A DNA stretch of 9,776 nt from an uncultured Mycoplasmatota bacterium (GTDB lineage: Bacteria; Bacillota_I; Bacilli_A; RF39; UBA660). Positions 1 through 5,874 of this stretch are shown one piece after another. The position numbers were made by a program, and so were the translations under genes. The number at the start of each line of letters is the position of its first letter. Positions within the stretch are counted from its first letter, which is position 1. Location: assembly GCA_948469295.1 (NCBI GenBank), contig CAOKLK010000011.1, forward strand, positions 1 through 9,776, in the 5' to 3' direction. The notes under the pieces were generated by a model, which was not told the DNA's origin, ran no database searches, and saw only the letters and a program-made list of their open reading frames with translations.

Positions 1-690
1 TTTTGTATTTTGTTTAAAGATAAAATCAAAAAGTTTATAAGCTTGTTTTTTTATTCCTGTGTGGTCAGTAACAAAGTATTTTAAAATAAAATGTCCATCC
101 ATTGTACTTTTTTCAAAAATTTTTCCTATGTTTTTTTGTTGAAAAGTTTGTTCAAAAGTTTTATTTAGTACATTTATTAATTCTTTGGAAAATTTGGTTT
201 TTGGAAGTAGTGTATTTGCTAGTGATGTTTTGTATAATTTGTTATGTCTTTTTTCTTCATAATAAATTGCATCGATACTTACTTCAATTTTTTCATGATT
301 TCCACGATATTTTTTTGTAGTTTCTTTATCATGAATCCAACCAGCTTGGTGGATGATAAATGGATGACAATTACTATCTAAAATGTAATGCGTTAGTGAT
401 CCAAAAAGATACGCGATTACTTCTTCATTTTTTTCCAGCTTTTCAGATTTTATGATTTGAAGAATATTTTTGAAGTATGAGTCAATTTTGATTTTTTGGG
501 CAGTGTTTCCAAATTTTCTAATATCTTTTCCTTTTTTGAGACTTAGTAAGTTGTAGTAAAATAAGTTATCGAAACTTTGAGCAAAAATGTGATAAATATT
601 GATGGAATTTTTTAATTTTGTTTGAATTTCTTTGGTTGTTTGGATACGAACGTCTTCTGAAAATAAATAATGAGTTACTATGGATGGCAT
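1..690 (-). CDS. Zinc-dependent phospholipase C-like protein, partial (C-terminus beyond the window)
   Basis: Reading leftward from the ATG at 690-688, the frame is open for 230 codons to the window edge, so the C-terminus is missing. The protein starts MPSIVTHYLF and carries the pattern of the zinc-dependent phospholipase C family (PF00882-like): His7 in an early THY motif, then GSLTHYILDSNCHPF (residues 97-111; His101, Asp105, His109), then H132-x3-E136 in a GNHEKIE segment. In the family, such His/Asp/Glu residues bind the active-site metal ions. No signal peptide is visible, unlike secreted clostridial phospholipases, so this belongs to the cytoplasmic-looking family members whose substrate is mostly unknown. 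An AGGTG ribosome binding site lies 5 bases upstream, and an extended -10 promoter lies at 713-721. It is transcribed divergently from the Abi_2 operon. The family call rests on motif recall, not a database search. Confidence 0.72.
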   Translation of the reverse strand, partial: MPSIVTHYLFSEDVRIQTTKEIQTKLKNSINIYHIFAQSFDNLFYYNLLSLKKGKDIRKFGNTAQKIKIDSYFKNILQIIKSEKLEKNEEVIAYLFGSLTHYILDSNCHPFIIHQAGWIHDKETTKKYRGNHEKIEVSIDAIYYEEKRHNKLYKTSLANTLLPKTKFSKELINVLNKTFEQTFQQKNIGKIFEKSTMDGHFILKYFVTDHTGIKKQAYKLFDFIFKQNTK

Positions 691-712
691 ATTTTCACCT
701 ACTTTTCACATA

Positions 713-721
713 ATTATAACA
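713..721 (-). promoter_or_regulatory. Extended -10 promoter for the phospholipase C-like gene
   Basis: On the minus strand the bases read TGTTATAAT, a perfect TGn-TATAAT extended -10 element about 23 bases upstream of the leftward ATG. No convincing -35 is visible at 17 bp, which is typical of extended -10 promoters. Transcription would start near 706. Confidence 0.55.
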
Positions 722-761
722 TAAGGTTCACTGAAAAAATATAGAATGATAATGGTCTTTG

Positions 762-770
762 TGATATAAT
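762..770 (+). promoter_or_regulatory. Extended -10 promoter for the Abi_2-HtrA operon
   Basis: TGATATAAT is a perfect TGn-TATAAT element about 24 bases upstream of the ATG at 795. The -35 region (around 742-747, TAGAAT) is poor. With the oppositely oriented element at 713-721 it forms a compact divergent promoter region of about 100 bases. Confidence 0.55.
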
Positions 771-794
771 TCTGTTATTATGGGGTGACTGTGA

Positions 795-1721
795 ATGGAA
801 AAAACCTTTAAAACCTTAGAAGAACAAATTCATATTTTGCAAAGCAAAGGTCTTGTTATTCCAGATGAAGAATATGCGAAGGAGATTTTACTTCGAGAAA
901 ATTATTTCTTTTTAAGTGGATATCGTCATTTATTTCTTGAGAGTTCTACAAATCGAGTTTTTTTTCAAGGTACAACTTTTAATGAACTTTATTCTTTGTT
1001 TTATTTTGATCGACATATTCGAAATATTATTTTTAAAAATTTACTTATTATTGAAAATAATATTAAAAGTATTATGGCATATGAGTTGTCTCAAAAATAT
1101 GGAATTCGAGAAGAGCAATATTTAAATCCTAAAAATTTTGTGCGTGAAAGTGATCGGAAGAAACAGGTAAATGATTTAATTAAAAAGTTGAAAAGACAAA
1201 TTCGTATTAATGGAGGGCAACATCAAGCAACGCAACATTATATTGATCATTATGGATATATTCCACTTTGGATTGTTGTTAAAATTTTGTCATTTGGAAT
1301 TGTGGGAGAGTTTTTTTCAATTTTAAAATCAGAGGATCAACGAAATGTCGCAGATTTTTTTCATGTTCAGTCAGATCATTTATTGATTTGGTTACCTATT
1401 TTAGCAAATTATCGAAATTTATGTGCTCATGAAGATGTTTTGTTTGAACATAAAACGCAACGAACCATTCCAAATACTCGGTTTCATCATGAATTAGGAA
1501 TTTCTAAGATGGATGGTGAATATGTTTATGGAAAAGGTGATTTGTTTGCATTGGTTATTATTCTTAAAAATATGTTACGAGCAGATGATTTTTATTTAAT
1601 GATGGAGAGTCTGGATTATGAAATTAATTTACTTTCTTCTAAATTGAAAACAATACCAGTTAATAAAGTTTTAGATCGAATGGGATTTCCAGAAAATTAT
1701 AAAGAGATTGTGAGGTTATAA
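795..1721 (+). CDS. Abi_2 / AbiD-AbiF family HEPN-type abortive infection protein
   Basis: 308 residues, about normal for the Abi_2 (AbiD/AbiF) family. The N-terminus has the family pattern: TLEEQIHILQSKGL (7-20), then RENYFFLSGYRHLF (34-47), FQGTTFNELYSLFYFDR (57-73) and a following IRNIIF helix. The RNLCAHE motif (Arg207, His212) is an R-x4-H motif of the HEPN superfamily, which in many members is the catalytic centre of a metal-independent RNase. By family, the protein is an anti-phage abortive-infection factor thought to act on RNA in the cytoplasm; RNase activity here is inferred. The start is supported by GGGGTGA at 782-788, 6 bases upstream. The stop is one base from the next gene's start, so it is probably co-transcribed with the HtrA-like protease. 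Fifteen of 17 arginines use CGN codons, unlike the Fic and HsdM genes to the right. Confidence 0.85.
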   Translation: MEKTFKTLEEQIHILQSKGLVIPDEEYAKEILLRENYFFLSGYRHLFLESSTNRVFFQGTTFNELYSLFYFDRHIRNIIFKNLLIIENNIKSIMAYELSQKYGIREEQYLNPKNFVRESDRKKQVNDLIKKLKRQIRINGGQHQATQHYIDHYGYIPLWIVVKILSFGIVGEFFSILKSEDQRNVADFFHVQSDHLLIWLPILANYRNLCAHEDVLFEHKTQRTIPNTRFHHELGISKMDGEYVYGKGDLFALVIILKNMLRADDFYLMMESLDYEINLLSSKLKTIPVNKVLDRMGFPENYKEIVRL

Positions 1722-1722
1722 A

Positions 1723-2826
1723 ATGAAAAATAGTGGATTGAAAAATGTATTTTTATGTTTTATTTCGGCGGTATTAGGAGCAGGAGTTTTGTTTTTGGGA
1801 ATGTATTTTTTTCCAGATACTTTTGGGAAAGTGATTACGGAAACGGTGGAAACAAAAAATGTTTCTATTACGGATGAAGGAATTGCTGAGGCTGTAGATA
1901 AGATCTATGATGCAGTTGTGGTTGTAAAAACTTATAAAAATAAGGAACTTTATTCTACTGGAACTGGATTTGTTTATGAAGTGGATGGAAAAACGGCTCA
2001 TATTTTAACAAATAATCATGTTATTGAAAGTGGTGATGAAGTTTATGTTCAATTTACTGATGGAAATAGTGTAAAAGTTGAAGTTCTTGAAGGAGATAAG
2101 TATGCTGATATTGCAGTTTTAAGTATTAGTGCAAATGATTCTGTTAAAGTTGCTAGTCTTGGAAGTAGTGAAAGTATTCGCGTTGGTGATACAGTATTTG
2201 CAGTAGGTGCCCCACTTGATGCTTCTACATATTCTGGAACGGTTACACGTGGTATTATTTCTGGAAAAAATCGTTTGGTAAGTGTTTCTGTATCAAATTC
2301 AAGAGTTTCTGATTGGGTAATGAGTGTATTACAAACGGATGCTGCTATAAATTCTGGAAATAGTGGAGGACCTTTGGCAAACGGAAATGGTGAAGTTATT
2401 GGAATTACTTCTTTAAAACTTGTAAATGATGGAGTGGAAGGAATGGGATTTGCTATTCCAATTGAAACTGCTATAAAGTATGCAGAGAAGATTGTTAAAG
2501 GTGAAGAAATTCAAAGACCATATTTAGGAATTCAGATGGCAAATTTGAGTGATGCTCGTTTGGAACTTTATCCTAGACTTGAAAATTTACCAATTACACA
2601 TGGAGTTTATATTTCTAGTGCAGAAAATGGTGGTCCAGCAGCTCAAGCAGGTATTTTACCAGGGGATATTATTGTGAAAGCCGATGGAGAAGAGGTATCT
2701 TCTTTGGCGTATTTACGTTATTTGTTGTATCAACATGATGTTGGAGATGAATTTGTTTTAGGGGTATATCGTAATGGAGAAGAAATTAAAATTACCATTC
2801 AGTTAACTGTTGCAAGTAAAGGCTAA
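1723..2826 (+). CDS. htrA: HtrA/DegP-like S1C serine protease, membrane-anchored, one PDZ domain
   Basis: 367 residues. An uncleaved-looking N-terminal transmembrane segment (about 8-30, FLCFISAVLGAGVLFLGMYFF) follows a short Lys-containing tail, so the protease domain should lie outside the membrane. The trypsin-like domain (about 55-260) has a full triad: His99 in TNNHV, Asp129 in YADIAV and Ser214 in GNSGGPL. A single PDZ domain fills about 266-365 (YLGIQM, then GPAAQAGILPGDIIVKADG). The family degrades misfolded or damaged envelope proteins and can act as a chaperone. Bacillota members are often larger, so this is a compact version. A TGAGGT ribosome binding site at 1711-1716 lies inside the end of the Abi_2 gene, and the one-base gap suggests translational coupling. 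A terminator overlaps the stop codon. Family assignment is firm; a defence role alongside Abi_2 is only a contextual guess. Confidence 0.93.
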   Translation: MKNSGLKNVFLCFISAVLGAGVLFLGMYFFPDTFGKVITETVETKNVSITDEGIAEAVDKIYDAVVVVKTYKNKELYSTGTGFVYEVDGKTAHILTNNHVIESGDEVYVQFTDGNSVKVEVLEGDKYADIAVLSISANDSVKVASLGSSESIRVGDTVFAVGAPLDASTYSGTVTRGIISGKNRLVSVSVSNSRVSDWVMSVLQTDAAINSGNSGGPLANGNGEVIGITSLKLVNDGVEGMGFAIPIETAIKYAEKIVKGEEIQRPYLGIQMANLSDARLELYPRLENLPITHGVYISSAENGGPAAQAGILPGDIIVKADGEEVSSLAYLRYLLYQHDVGDEFVLGVYRNGEEIKITIQLTVASKG

Positions 2827-2845
2827 ATAAAATTAGTCTTTTTTT
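2818..2845 (+). terminator. Rho-independent terminator of the Abi_2-HtrA operon
   Basis: The arms AAAGGCTAA (2818-2826) and TTAGTCTTT (2833-2841) pair over 9 bp with one G-T wobble around a 6-base loop. The 3' arm runs into a T tract (2839-2845). The 5' arm includes the HtrA stop codon, so the two-gene operon ends here. Confidence 0.75.
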
Positions 2846-2894
2846 GTTTCTATTTGTCTTACTTTGCAGGTTGAATTTTTTTCTTTGGTTTTTA

Positions 2895-2903
2895 TGATAC
2901 AAT
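2895..2903 (+). promoter_or_regulatory. Extended -10 promoter for the Mbeg1-like gene
   Basis: TGATACAAT (TGn-TACAAT) lies 20 bases before the GTG at 2923. A TTGAAT at 2871-2876 resembles a -35 box but is 21 bp away, too far for a normal spacer. Transcription would start around 2909-2911, which makes the upstream TTG at 2908 unusable as a start. Confidence 0.5.
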
Positions 2904-2909
2904 ATTTTT

Positions 2910-2919
2910 GGATGTGGTG
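2910..2919 (+). promoter_or_regulatory. Start-deciding ribosome binding region for GTG 2923
   Basis: GGATGTGGTG lies just upstream of the GTG at 2923. Together with the promoter position and the family N-terminus (MAN-x-x-x-YL), this favours 2923 over the longer TTG reading at 2908. The Shine-Dalgarno match is imperfect. Confidence 0.4.
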
Positions 2920-2922
2920 TTT

Positions 2923-3975
2923 GTGGCTAATTTAAAGGAATATTTAAAGTATTATAAAAATTTATCTTTTCGTGAAACTCCATTTAATGATTTGGATAGT
3001 TTGATTTTTTCACAAATTGTTTATGCAGATTTTAGTGATATTATTCCATCTTCTAAGGATAATTATATCTTATTGTCTGATGCGATTTTAAAATATTTGA
3101 AGAAGCATGATGGAAATATAGTAACAAAGTTTTATCGAGAGGTTTATCAATTGTTGGATATTTTGAGAGATTCGAAACGTTATGCTAATATTAAAATGTA
3201 TTATTATGTGAAAACTGTGGATCATGAAAAACAGTTTTGTGCTTTTACGATGCGATTTGAGGGAATTGTTTATGTTGCTTATGAAGGAACTGATACTTCT
3301 ATTGTGGGATGGAAAGAAGATTTTTTACTTACAAATACTTTTCCTATTCCTTCTCAGGCTTTTGCTATTCGATATTTAAATGATTCTATAGGGATATTGG
3401 ATAATAATATTGTTGTTGCTGGTCATTCGAAAGGTGGGAATTTAGCGATGACTGCTGGGATGCTTGCAAATATTCATGTACGTATGCGAATTAAAACTAT
3501 ATATAATTTTGATGGTCCTGGATTCCGAAAAAAGGAGTTTTCTTCTTCTTTATATCGTAAAATGGAAAAGAAGTTAAAAATGTTTGTACCAAGTGATTCT
3601 ACTTTTGGAATGTTGTTGTTGCATACTTCAAATTATAGTGTTGTAAAAAGTACAGCTAGTGGAATATTTCAACATGATCCTTTTAGTTGGGAATGTTTTG
3701 GAGGTATTTTTGTTCCAGCAAATTTAACTTCTCGTAGTAAAAGTTTGGAGTTATCAAATGTTAATTTTCTCTCTTCTTTAAATGATGAAGAACGCGGAAA
3801 GATTATTGAAGTTATTTTTTCGGTTTTTGAAAAACTTGGAATTACTGATACGACGCAAATTAAAATTTCAAAATTAAATCAAGCTATTTCGCTTGTGAAA
3901 GAGTTTCGGAGTGTTAATAGTGAGATTAGAAAGAAAATTATTACTTTTTTGAAAATTATAATTAAAGGAATTTGA
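2923..3975 (+). CDS. Mbeg1-like (DUF2974) alpha/beta-hydrolase fold protein
   Basis: 350 residues from a GTG start. The N-terminus (VANLKEYLKYYKNLSF, then FNDLDSLIFSQIVYADF) matches the start of Mbeg1-like/DUF2974 proteins, which typically begin MAN-x-x-x-YL and carry a similar DxLxxSQxxYxDF stretch. The hydrolase core has VAYEGTDTSIVGWKEDF (about 118-134), then the nucleophile elbow AGHSKGGNLAM (Ser169 in G-H-S-K-G), then IYNFDGPGF (about 193-201). Lipase-like proteins use the elbow serine as nucleophile; the substrate of this family is unknown. No signal peptide or membrane segment is evident, so it is probably cytoplasmic. It has its own extended -10 promoter and lies downstream of the HtrA terminator, so it is a separate unit. 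Twelve of 14 arginines use CGN codons, matching the Abi_2 gene. A TTG-initiated form from 2908 (355 residues) is possible but unlikely. Confidence 0.82.
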   Translation: MANLKEYLKYYKNLSFRETPFNDLDSLIFSQIVYADFSDIIPSSKDNYILLSDAILKYLKKHDGNIVTKFYREVYQLLDILRDSKRYANIKMYYYVKTVDHEKQFCAFTMRFEGIVYVAYEGTDTSIVGWKEDFLLTNTFPIPSQAFAIRYLNDSIGILDNNIVVAGHSKGGNLAMTAGMLANIHVRMRIKTIYNFDGPGFRKKEFSSSLYRKMEKKLKMFVPSDSTFGMLLLHTSNYSVVKSTASGIFQHDPFSWECFGGIFVPANLTSRSKSLELSNVNFLSSLNDEERGKIIEVIFSVFEKLGITDTTQIKISKLNQAISLVKEFRSVNSEIRKKIITFLKIIIKGI

Positions 3976-4027
3976 TTCTGAATGAATTCAAAGAGACAAA
4001 AATGATCTTTTTTCATACTTTATATTA

Positions 4028-4033
4028 GAGGTG
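4028..4033 (+). promoter_or_regulatory. Ribosome binding site deciding the amidase start
   Basis: GAGGTG lies 6 bases before the ATG at 4040. A GTG at 4031 could open the frame three codons earlier but is itself part of this site, so ATG 4040 is the start. Confidence 0.75.
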
Positions 4034-4039
4034 AAAAGT

Positions 4040-4345
4040 ATGGATGAAAGAGCAACGAAACGAGTAGTGATTGATGCGGGGCATGGTGGGGAAGATCCAG
4101 GTACTATTGCAAATGGTATTACAGAAAAAGATTATACTTTGAAAATTAGTAAGTATATTCAGAAAAGGTTGGATGATTTAGGAATAGAAAATTCAATGAC
4201 TCGTACAGAAGATGAAACCTTGGGACCGAATATTCGTCCAGGAAGAGCACAAAGTTTTTATGGAAAAGATAAAGATGTTATTGTTTTATCTAATCACATA
4301 AATGCAGGTGGTTCGATTGGAAAAATTGTGATGGCTAGAATATAA
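4040..4345 (+). pseudogene. N-acetylmuramoyl-L-alanine amidase (Amidase_3), 3'-truncated
   Basis: The frame encodes only 101 residues. The first 90 or so match the N-terminal half of a zinc-dependent amidase_3 domain, which cuts the amide bond between muramic acid and the peptide stem of peptidoglycan. Visible zinc ligands are His15 in VIDAGHGG, Glu29 in GITEKD and His86 in SNHINAGG. After Gly91 the sequence (SIGKIVMARI) no longer fits the family, and the stop comes about 70-80 residues before a normal domain would end. The C-terminal segment with the second catalytic glutamate is missing. Neither alternative frame downstream restores it, so this looks like replacement by foreign sequence, not a frameshift. 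No signal peptide is seen. The fragment is probably inactive. The junction coincides with the change in codon usage that marks the start of acquired DNA. Confidence 0.8.
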
Positions 4346-4497
4346 GGTGTATAACTTCATAAGCTACTTGAGTTATGGAACTTAAATTTACTTTTGTTCC
4401 ACAATTTGTTAGTTTGTTGGTACAAGAGTAATCAAAATATGAGTCTATTTTAAATAATAGGCTTTTTTAAATGTGTATAAAAAGGAGAAAATAAAAT
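4346..4497 (+). promoter_or_regulatory. Structured leader upstream of the winged-helix gene
   Basis: This 152-base gap holds three inverted repeats in a row: ATAACT/AGTTAT (4351-4356 with 4371-4376), TGGAAC/GTTCCA (4376-4381 with 4396-4401) and the T-tailed hairpin at 4442-4468. The ribosome binding site AGGAG (4483-4487) follows. No promoter could fit between the last hairpin and this site, so any promoter lies before the terminator and the gene may be controlled by attenuation. I see no T-box sequence or known riboswitch. The left end of acquired DNA may also lie here. Confidence 0.4.
4442..4468 (+). terminator. Rho-independent terminator or attenuator before the winged-helix gene
   Basis: AGTCTATT (4442-4449) pairs with AATAGGCT (4456-4463) over 8 bp with one T-G wobble and a 6-base loop. 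It is followed by T4463-4468. It would end transcripts from the truncated amidase. Because it sits only about 30 bases before the next start codon, it may also act as an attenuator. Confidence 0.7.
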
Positions 4498-4797
4498 ATG
4501 ATAGTAAGAGTCAAAAAAGATAAGGATTATGCTGTAATGAGTAATTATCATTTTAAAGATAAGAATCTAAGTCTAAGAGCAAAGGGTTTGTTATCTTTGA
4601 TGTTATCACTTCCTGATAATTGGGATTATTCAATAAATGGTTTATGTAGTATATGCAATGAATCAAGAACTACTATAAGAAAAGCCTTAAAAGAATTAAG
4701 AGATAATCACTATTTAGAAATGAATGAAAATCGTGATGAAAAAGGAAAGTTTATATATGATTATATAGTTTATGAAAATCCTAATATTAATTCATAG
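4498..4797 (+). CDS. Winged-helix protein resembling the N-terminus of mobile-element replication initiators
   Basis: 99 residues. The N-terminus (VRVKKDKDYAVMSNYHFKD, 3-21) and NLSLRAKGLLSLMLSLPDNWDYS (about 23-45) match the winged-helix DNA-binding domain that opens many plasmid, phage and conjugative-element replication or replisome-organiser proteins of Bacillota. NGLCSICNESRTTIRKALKEL (47-67) would be the helix-turn-helix, and EMNENRDEKGKFIYDYIVYENP the wing. Family members I recall continue with a linker and a DnaD-like or DUF6017-type region, absent here, so the gene is probably a truncated remnant that might still bind DNA. AGGAG at 4483-4487 supports the start. Five of 6 arginines use AGA, as in the Fic and hsdM genes. 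It marks the left edge of a probable mobile element. Confidence 0.68.
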   Translation: MIVRVKKDKDYAVMSNYHFKDKNLSLRAKGLLSLMLSLPDNWDYSINGLCSICNESRTTIRKALKELRDNHYLEMNENRDEKGKFIYDYIVYENPNINS

Positions 4798-4936
4798 GGC
4801 GATTTTCGCCTTGTGGATTTGCCATATACGGATTTCTATATACAATTAAGTATTTAAATAATAAAGTATTAAAAAACAAATAGATATAACAGATAAAACC
4901 AAAATTTAATTTTGATAAGTAAATTGATTGTAAATA

Positions 4937-4966
4937 GTCGATTTTTGTCGACGAATATAGTATAAT
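4937..4966 (+). promoter_or_regulatory. Promoter of the Fic-HsdMS operon with operator-like GTCGA repeats
   Basis: A perfect -10 TATAAT at 4961-4966 has a weak -35-like TCGATT at 4938-4943, spacer 17 bp. GTCGA occurs at 4937-4941 and again at 4947-4951, exactly 10 bp apart. The second copy belongs to the palindrome GTCGAC, so the pair can also be read as an inverted repeat around TTTTTG. A protein bound here would cover the -35 region and spacer and block transcription. The repressor is unknown. Confidence 0.5.
4943..4958 (+). repeat. 16-nt exact repeat, copy 1 (in the Fic promoter)
   Basis: TTTTGTCGACGAATAT here is identical to 6573-6588 inside the unknown gene. This copy lies between the -35-like and -10 elements of the Fic promoter. 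Confidence 0.6.
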
Positions 4967-5022
4967 TAAGGTACTAAGTTATTCTTGAATAATTAAAAGA
5001 TTGGTATTTGAATTTTGATTGT

Positions 5023-5028
5023 GGAGGG
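5023..5028 (+). promoter_or_regulatory. Ribosome binding site deciding the Fic start
   Basis: GGAGGG lies 8 bases before the ATG at 5037. An in-frame TTG at 5019 overlaps the upstream side of this site and is not credible. Confidence 0.75.
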
Positions 5029-5036
5029 TAAAATTT

Positions 5037-5855
5037 ATGAATGAAAAAACTTATGATGAAGTATTAGATGAGAAAAATCCTAGAATAAAGCAATTATATT
5101 GGGATATAGCCTTTGGCTTACAAGAGGTTGATAAATTAAAGCCGTCAAAATATATGGTTAAACTTGCTAATGAACATATAAAAGGAAATAAAACTTATAA
5201 AGAAGTCCAAACTGAAATTACTTCTTATCATGAGAATAGTAATTTTGCTGATGAAAAAGAAGCTGATGAAGTAGCAACTGCCATCTATGAAATATTAAAT
5301 GATGGTGCTTTTAGATTTGATTATTTGACTTATAAAAATTATCATAAAAGGCTATTTCTAAATTTAGATAAAAAGGTTTATAATGCTGGAGAGTTTAGAA
5401 TTTATAATTTTACAAAAGATGAAGAGATATTAGATAATGATACTGTTACTTATCAATCTTATGACTTAATAGAAAAAACTTTAAAATATGATTTTGAAGA
5501 AGAAAAACAAATAGATTATTCAAAATTTACTAATGATGAATTAATAGAAAGAATAGCTGAATTTACATCAAGAATATGGCAAGTACATCCTTTTAATGAA
5601 GGTAACACTAGAACTACCGCTGTATTTATTCAAAAATATTTAATTAGTATAGGATTTGATGTTAATAATGATTTATTTAAGGATAATTCGTTATACTTTA
5701 GAAATGCTTTAGTAAGAGCCAATTATACTAACTATGCTAAAGGGGTAAAGGAAACCAAAAAATATTTAATTATGTTTTTTGAAAATTTGCTATTTAACAA
5801 AAATAACAAGTTAGATAATGAGAAATTGTATATAAGTAAAAAAACTGATTTTTAG
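5037..5855 (+). CDS. Fic-family protein (putative AMP-transferase) with VbhA-like N-terminal region
   Basis: 272 residues. The Fic motif is VHPFNEGNTRTT (His184, Glu188, Gly189, Asn190, Arg192). His184 would be the catalytic base and Glu188 the Mg-binding acid. Fic enzymes transfer AMP, or less often other groups, from a nucleotide to Ser, Thr or Tyr of a target protein. The motif ends GNTR rather than the classical GNGR and lacks the second arginine; this variant is common in one bacterial Fic subgroup. Residues 22-64 (DIAFGLQEVDKLKPSKYM, then ANEHIKGNKTYKEVQTEI) resemble the VbhA antitoxin domain, here fused. Glu30 sits where the inhibitory Glu of the S/T-xxx-E-G/N motif would fall, though Phe26 and Val31 replace the usual flanking residues. 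It is first in the operon; the next gene starts 19 bases later. All 9 arginines use AGA/AGG. The target is unknown. Confidence 0.87.
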   Translation: MNEKTYDEVLDEKNPRIKQLYWDIAFGLQEVDKLKPSKYMVKLANEHIKGNKTYKEVQTEITSYHENSNFADEKEADEVATAIYEILNDGAFRFDYLTYKNYHKRLFLNLDKKVYNAGEFRIYNFTKDEEILDNDTVTYQSYDLIEKTLKYDFEEEKQIDYSKFTNDELIERIAEFTSRIWQVHPFNEGNTRTTAVFIQKYLISIGFDVNNDLFKDNSLYFRNALVRANYTNYAKGVKETKKYLIMFFENLLFNKNNKLDNEKLYISKKTDF

Positions 5856-5874
5856 TGTTAGGAGCTGTTTTTGT

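Larger units (their letters stand above)
4798..5036 (+). other. AT-rich gap with a possible decayed 3' end of the winged-helix gene and a promoter
   Basis: Right after the TAG at 4795-4797 comes a small perfect hairpin (GGCGA/TCGCC, 4798-4810) with no T tract. The winged-helix frame stays open for 19 more codons to a TAA at 4855-4857 and reads through LPYTDFYIQL, which resembles the linker of full-length family members. The neighbouring frame then gives IKYLNNKVLKNK, also linker-like. This suggests a decayed gene end but is weak evidence. A 15-base palindrome CAAAATT-T-AATTTTG sits at 4900-4914. The Fic promoter follows at 4938-4966. No other gene is seen. Confidence 0.35.

Noticed and set aside
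102..320. Plus-strand 72-codon open frame
   Set aside because: It is antisense to the leftward phospholipase C-like gene, whose 230-codon frame has clear family motifs and a ribosome binding site. The plus-strand frame has neither.
916..1125. Plus-strand 69-codon frame inside the Abi_2 gene
   Set aside because: It is an out-of-frame shadow of a well-supported gene, without its own ribosome binding site.
1774..2001. Minus-strand frame opposite the HtrA-like gene
   Set aside because: It is a shadow frame of low-complexity Ser/Ile/Asn composition opposite a gene with an intact catalytic triad.
3973..3975. TGA read as tryptophan (mycoplasma-type code)
   Set aside because: Genes use TGG for tryptophan throughout, show no internal TGA, and end sensibly under the standard code.
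3994..4012. Weak hairpin with a T run between the DUF2974 and amidase genes
   Set aside because: Only about 5 A-T-rich base pairs (AAAGA/TCTTT) with an 11-base loop. This is too unstable to call a terminator.
4021..4026. TATATT as a -10 for the amidase
   Set aside because: Transcription would start at about 4033, inside or past the ribosome binding site at 4028-4033, so it cannot be the promoter.
4300..4400. Frameshift as the cause of the short amidase
   Set aside because: The other two plus-strand frames after residue 91 do not resume amidase sequence and hit stops quickly, so replacement by other DNA fits better.
4476..4481. TATAAA as a -10 for the winged-helix gene
   Set aside because: It is directly next to the ribosome binding site at 4483-4487, so a transcript starting from it would lose that site.
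4346..4497. T-box or other known riboswitch in the structured leader
   Set aside because: The conserved T-box sequence is absent and the hairpins match no riboswitch I can recognise.
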